Assembly (NCBI GenBank): GCA_002424525.1
Contig: DIKJ01000148.1
Coordinates: forward strand, 1 to 17,505
DNA from: Bacteroidales bacterium UBA5621
Lineage (GTDB): Bacteria; Bacteroidota; Bacteroidia; Bacteroidales; VadinHA17
DNA: 17,505 nucleotides
Reading direction: 5' to 3'
A program made the translations under genes and the position numbers. Below are positions 15,289 through 17,505 of the stretch, piece by piece. The notes under the pieces are model-generated. The model was not told where the DNA came from and made no database searches. It saw only the letters and a program-made list of their open reading frames with translations. How positions within the stretch are numbered: the first letter of the stretch is position 1; the number at the start of each line of letters is the position of its first letter.

Positions 15289-16548
15289 TCACCGTATTTT
15301 CAGGGTAACTATGCTTATTACCGCAAGTATCAGGGCAACTATCCAGAACCGCGTAACTATTTTTGGCTCAGGGTATCCTTTCTTCTGATAATGATGGTGA
15401 AGAGGAGCCATCCTGAATACCCTGCGTCCTGCACCATATTTTTTTCTGGTTCTTTTAAACCAGGCAACCTGAATTACAACCGACAGATTTTCGACAAGAA
15501 ATATCCCGCAGAGAATCGGTATCAGCAGTTCTTTCCGTATTATGATCGCGAACACTGCAATGATGCCACCCAGGGCCAGGCTCCCTGTATCGCCCATGAA
15601 TACCGTTGCGGGATATGAGTTGTACCACAGGAATCCCACAGTTGCCCCGATAAATGCACTTGCATATATTACCAGCTCCTCCGAGTTGGGGATATACATT
15701 ATGTTGAGATAATCTGCATAAATGACATTACTCGACACATACGCCAGAATTACCAGGGCGGTCCCGGTTATTGCTGAGGTCCCGGTAGCAAGGCCATCAA
15801 GGCCGTCCGTCAGGTTTACCCCGTTGGAGACTGCCGTTACAATAAAAATGACCACGATCACGAACACCAGCAATGTCCAGATCTGGCGGTGATCTTCAGG
15901 AATAAATGCAACAAGCCAGGAGTAGTTGAACTCGTTGTTCTTTACGAACGGAATGGTGGTTTTGGTGGATTTTCTCTCCATGGTGATCTCCCCCTTGTTA
16001 TTGTTATAGGGAGTTACCGGGTCAAAAAGCTCCACTCTTTCGCGCATGGTAAGTTCGGAAATATTAACCCTCTCAATAATTGTGGCATCGTCGCTCAGGA
16101 ACAATGTGAGACCGATTACGAGCCCCAGAATAATCTGTCCGATGATCTTGAACCTGGCAGCGAGGCCCTCCTTGTTCTTCCTGTAGATCTTGATATAATC
16201 GTCGGCGAAGCCTATTAATCCCAGCCATACTGTTGTAAGAAGCATCAGAAGGACATAGACGTTATTGAGTTTGGCAAAGAGCAGGGTGGGTATTATTATG
16301 GATGTAAGTATGATTATTCCGCCCATCGAAGGAGTACCCTTCTTCTGATACTGCTCCTCAAGATCCAGTTCCCGGACAACTTCTCCTGCCTGTTTTCTCT
16401 GCAGATACATTATGATCCGCTTCCCGATAAGAAGGGAGATGATTAGTGAAGTAATCACGGCCATAGCTGACCTGAAGGATATATAGGCAAACATCCCGGC
16501 TCCAGGAACATTCAAAGTATTCAGATAATCAAACAGATAGTAAAGCAT
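15289..16548 (-). CDS. mraY: Phospho-N-acetylmuramoyl-pentapeptide transferase
   Basis: MraY is the inner-membrane enzyme that transfers phospho-MurNAc-pentapeptide to undecaprenyl phosphate, giving lipid I. Motifs in order are the cytoplasmic K-K-G-T-P-S-M-G-G (69-77), the Mg-binding Asp116-Asp117 in [13 protein letters not shown] (245-252), [11 protein letters not shown] (318-328) and the histidine loop [12 protein letters not shown] (380-391). About ten membrane helices are present. At 419 residues it is about 60 longer than the E. coli enzyme (360). Most of the extra length lies at about 152-205 between helices 4 and 5, on the periplasmic side by family topology. I believe this enlargement is common in Bacteroidota. 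It lies 12 bases after murE. Confidence 0.97.
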   Translation of the reverse strand: MLYYLFDYLNTLNVPGAGMFAYISFRSAMAVITSLIISLLIGKRIIMYLQRKQAGEVVRELDLEEQYQKKGTPSMGGIIILTSIIIPTLLFAKLNNVYVLLMLLTTVWLGLIGFADDYIKIYRKNKEGLAARFKIIGQIILGLVIGLTLFLSDDATIIERVNISELTMRERVELFDPVTPYNNNKGEITMERKSTKTTIPFVKNNEFNYSWLVAFIPEDHRQIWTLLVFVIVVIFIVTAVSNGVNLTDGLDGLATGTSAITGTALVILAYVSSNVIYADYLNIMYIPNSEELVIYASAFIGATVGFLWYNSYPATVFMGDTGSLALGGIIAVFAIIIRKELLIPILCGIFLVENLSVVIQVAWFKRTRKKYGAGRRVFRMAPLHHHYQKKGYPEPKIVTRFWIVALILAVISIVTLKIR

Positions 16549-16560
16549 CGGATCTGATTG

Positions 16561-17505
16561 TTATTTTATTGTCAATGCAAGCTTAAGTTCTTCCCTGTCG
16601 TCGAAATGGTGTCTTACACCGTTAATCTCCTGATAGGTTTCATGGCCTTTGCCTGCTACTAGGATCACATCTCCCTTTCCGGCCAGCATGACTGCGGTTT
16701 TGATAGCTTCCCTCCTGTCAGTTATCCTGATAGTTTTCTTTCTCAGAACCGGATTTAGGCCCGACTCCATATCATCCAGGATCTTTTCGGGATTCTCGGT
16801 TCTCGGGTTGTCGGAGGTTAGTATGAGTTTTGAGCTTCCTTCGGCAGCTATTGCTGCCATCAGCGGCCGCTTGGTACGGTCCCGGTCGCCACCTGCGCCA
16901 ACAACGGTTATCAGCTGCTGCTGCCCCTCGCGCATCCTGTTTATTGTTTCAATAACATTCACAAGGGCATCGGGAGTGTGTGCATAATCGACCAGTCCGG
17001 CAATGCCTGACTGTGAATCAACCACTTCCATCCTGCCAGCGACAGGCTGAAACTTGCTCATTATTGTCAGGGCTTCTTTTAGCCCGGCACCCAGAATATC
17101 TGCTGCCGCATAAACAGCCAGCAGGTTGGATGCATTGAAATCGCCCGTAAATCTTGTCCAGAGTTCTTCACCGGCTATCTTCAGGCTCATTCCTTCAAAA
17201 CTCTGCTCAATTATTGCACACCGATAGTCGGCCATTCCTCTTGTTGAGTAAGTATATCTGCGGGCACTGCAATTCTGAAGCATAACCCTTCCATTTCTGT
17301 CGTCGATGTTTGAGAGTGCAAAGGCTTCCTTTCCCAGGGAATCGAAGAAGCTCTTCTTGGCCTGAAGGTATTTGTCAAAGGTCCTGTGGTAATCGAGATG
17401 ATCGTGAGTGAGGTTGGTGAAGATGCCCCCCGTAAATTCTAGTCCTGCAATACGCTGCTGATCAGTTGAATGGGAGCTTACTTCCATAAAGGCATAATCA
17501 CAGCC
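16561..17505 (-). CDS. murE: UDP-MurNAc-tripeptide synthetase MurE, C-terminal part (5' end outside window)
   Basis: MurE adds the third amino acid to UDP-MurNAc-L-Ala-D-Glu in the cytoplasm. The frame stays open to the window edge, where the residues read G-C-D-Y-A-F-M-E-V-S-S-H-S, so the true start and the ATP P-loop lie outside; the Met at 17487 is internal. The visible part contains F-T-N-L-T-H-D-H-L-D-Y-H in the central domain, V-D-Y-A-H-T-P-D-A-L, the T-S-D-N-P-R-T-E-N-P motif, and G-K-G-H-E-T-Y-Q near the end. DNPR is the signature of enzymes that use meso-diaminopimelate rather than lysine. The stop is 12 bases before mraY; murF, which follows murE in E. coli, is absent here. Confidence 0.97.
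   Translation of the reverse strand, partial: GCDYAFMEVSSHSTDQQRIAGLEFTGGIFTNLTHDHLDYHRTFDKYLQAKKSFFDSLGKEAFALSNIDDRNGRVMLQNCSARRYTYSTRGMADYRCAIIEQSFEGMSLKIAGEELWTRFTGDFNASNLLAVYAAADILGAGLKEALTIMSKFQPVAGRMEVVDSQSGIAGLVDYAHTPDALVNVIETINRMREGQQQLITVVGAGGDRDRTKRPLMAAIAAEGSSKLILTSDNPRTENPEKILDDMESGLNPVLRKKTIRITDRREAIKTAVMLAGKGDVILVAGKGHETYQEINGVRHHFDDREELKLALTIK

Noticed and set aside
1..17505. A hidden defence system, mobile element, CRISPR array or biosynthetic cluster
   Set aside because: Every long frame is accounted for by a known envelope or division gene. I saw no transposase, integrase, terminal repeats or regularly spaced repeats, and the gaps are short.

Overview
The window looks like chromosomal DNA from a member of the Bacteroidota, probably near Bacteroidales. 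Three things point there: a division and cell-wall (dcw) cluster without murF or ddl, a 'putative porin' of the type typical of that phylum, and a near-perfect phylum-style -7 promoter box (TAtcTTTG). The placement rests on remembered family features and was not checked by alignment.

Layout. Positions 1-3062 lie on the + strand: the 3' end of a LolC/E-type permease, a 284-base AT-rich gap, and a complete 783-residue MacB/FtsX-type ABC permease. From 3080 to the right edge everything reads on the - strand. In transcription order (right to left) the genes are murE (5' end cut by the window edge), mraY, murD, ftsW, murG, murC, ftsQ, ftsA and ftsZ. A strong intrinsic terminator follows, then a putative outer-membrane porin, then a lipoprotein lytic transglycosylase of the MltF type with its own promoter.

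The dcw genes work as one pathway. MurE, MurD and MurC build the UDP-MurNAc-peptide; the DNPR motif in MurE points to meso-diaminopimelate. MraY and MurG make lipid I and lipid II, FtsW polymerises glycan at the septum, and FtsQ, FtsA and FtsZ form the divisome scaffold. Spacing is tight (4-22 bases), with three identical ATGA stop/start overlaps from ftsW to ftsQ, consistent with one transcript and translational coupling.

I found no mobile element, CRISPR array, tRNA, rRNA or defence-like island, and no convincing undescribed system. The points worth a second look are modest: the terminator, the promoter that moves the mltF start, the internal position of the FtsZ C-terminal peptide, the enlarged periplasmic loop in MraY, the lone AT-rich permease, and dyads in the gap upstream of it.
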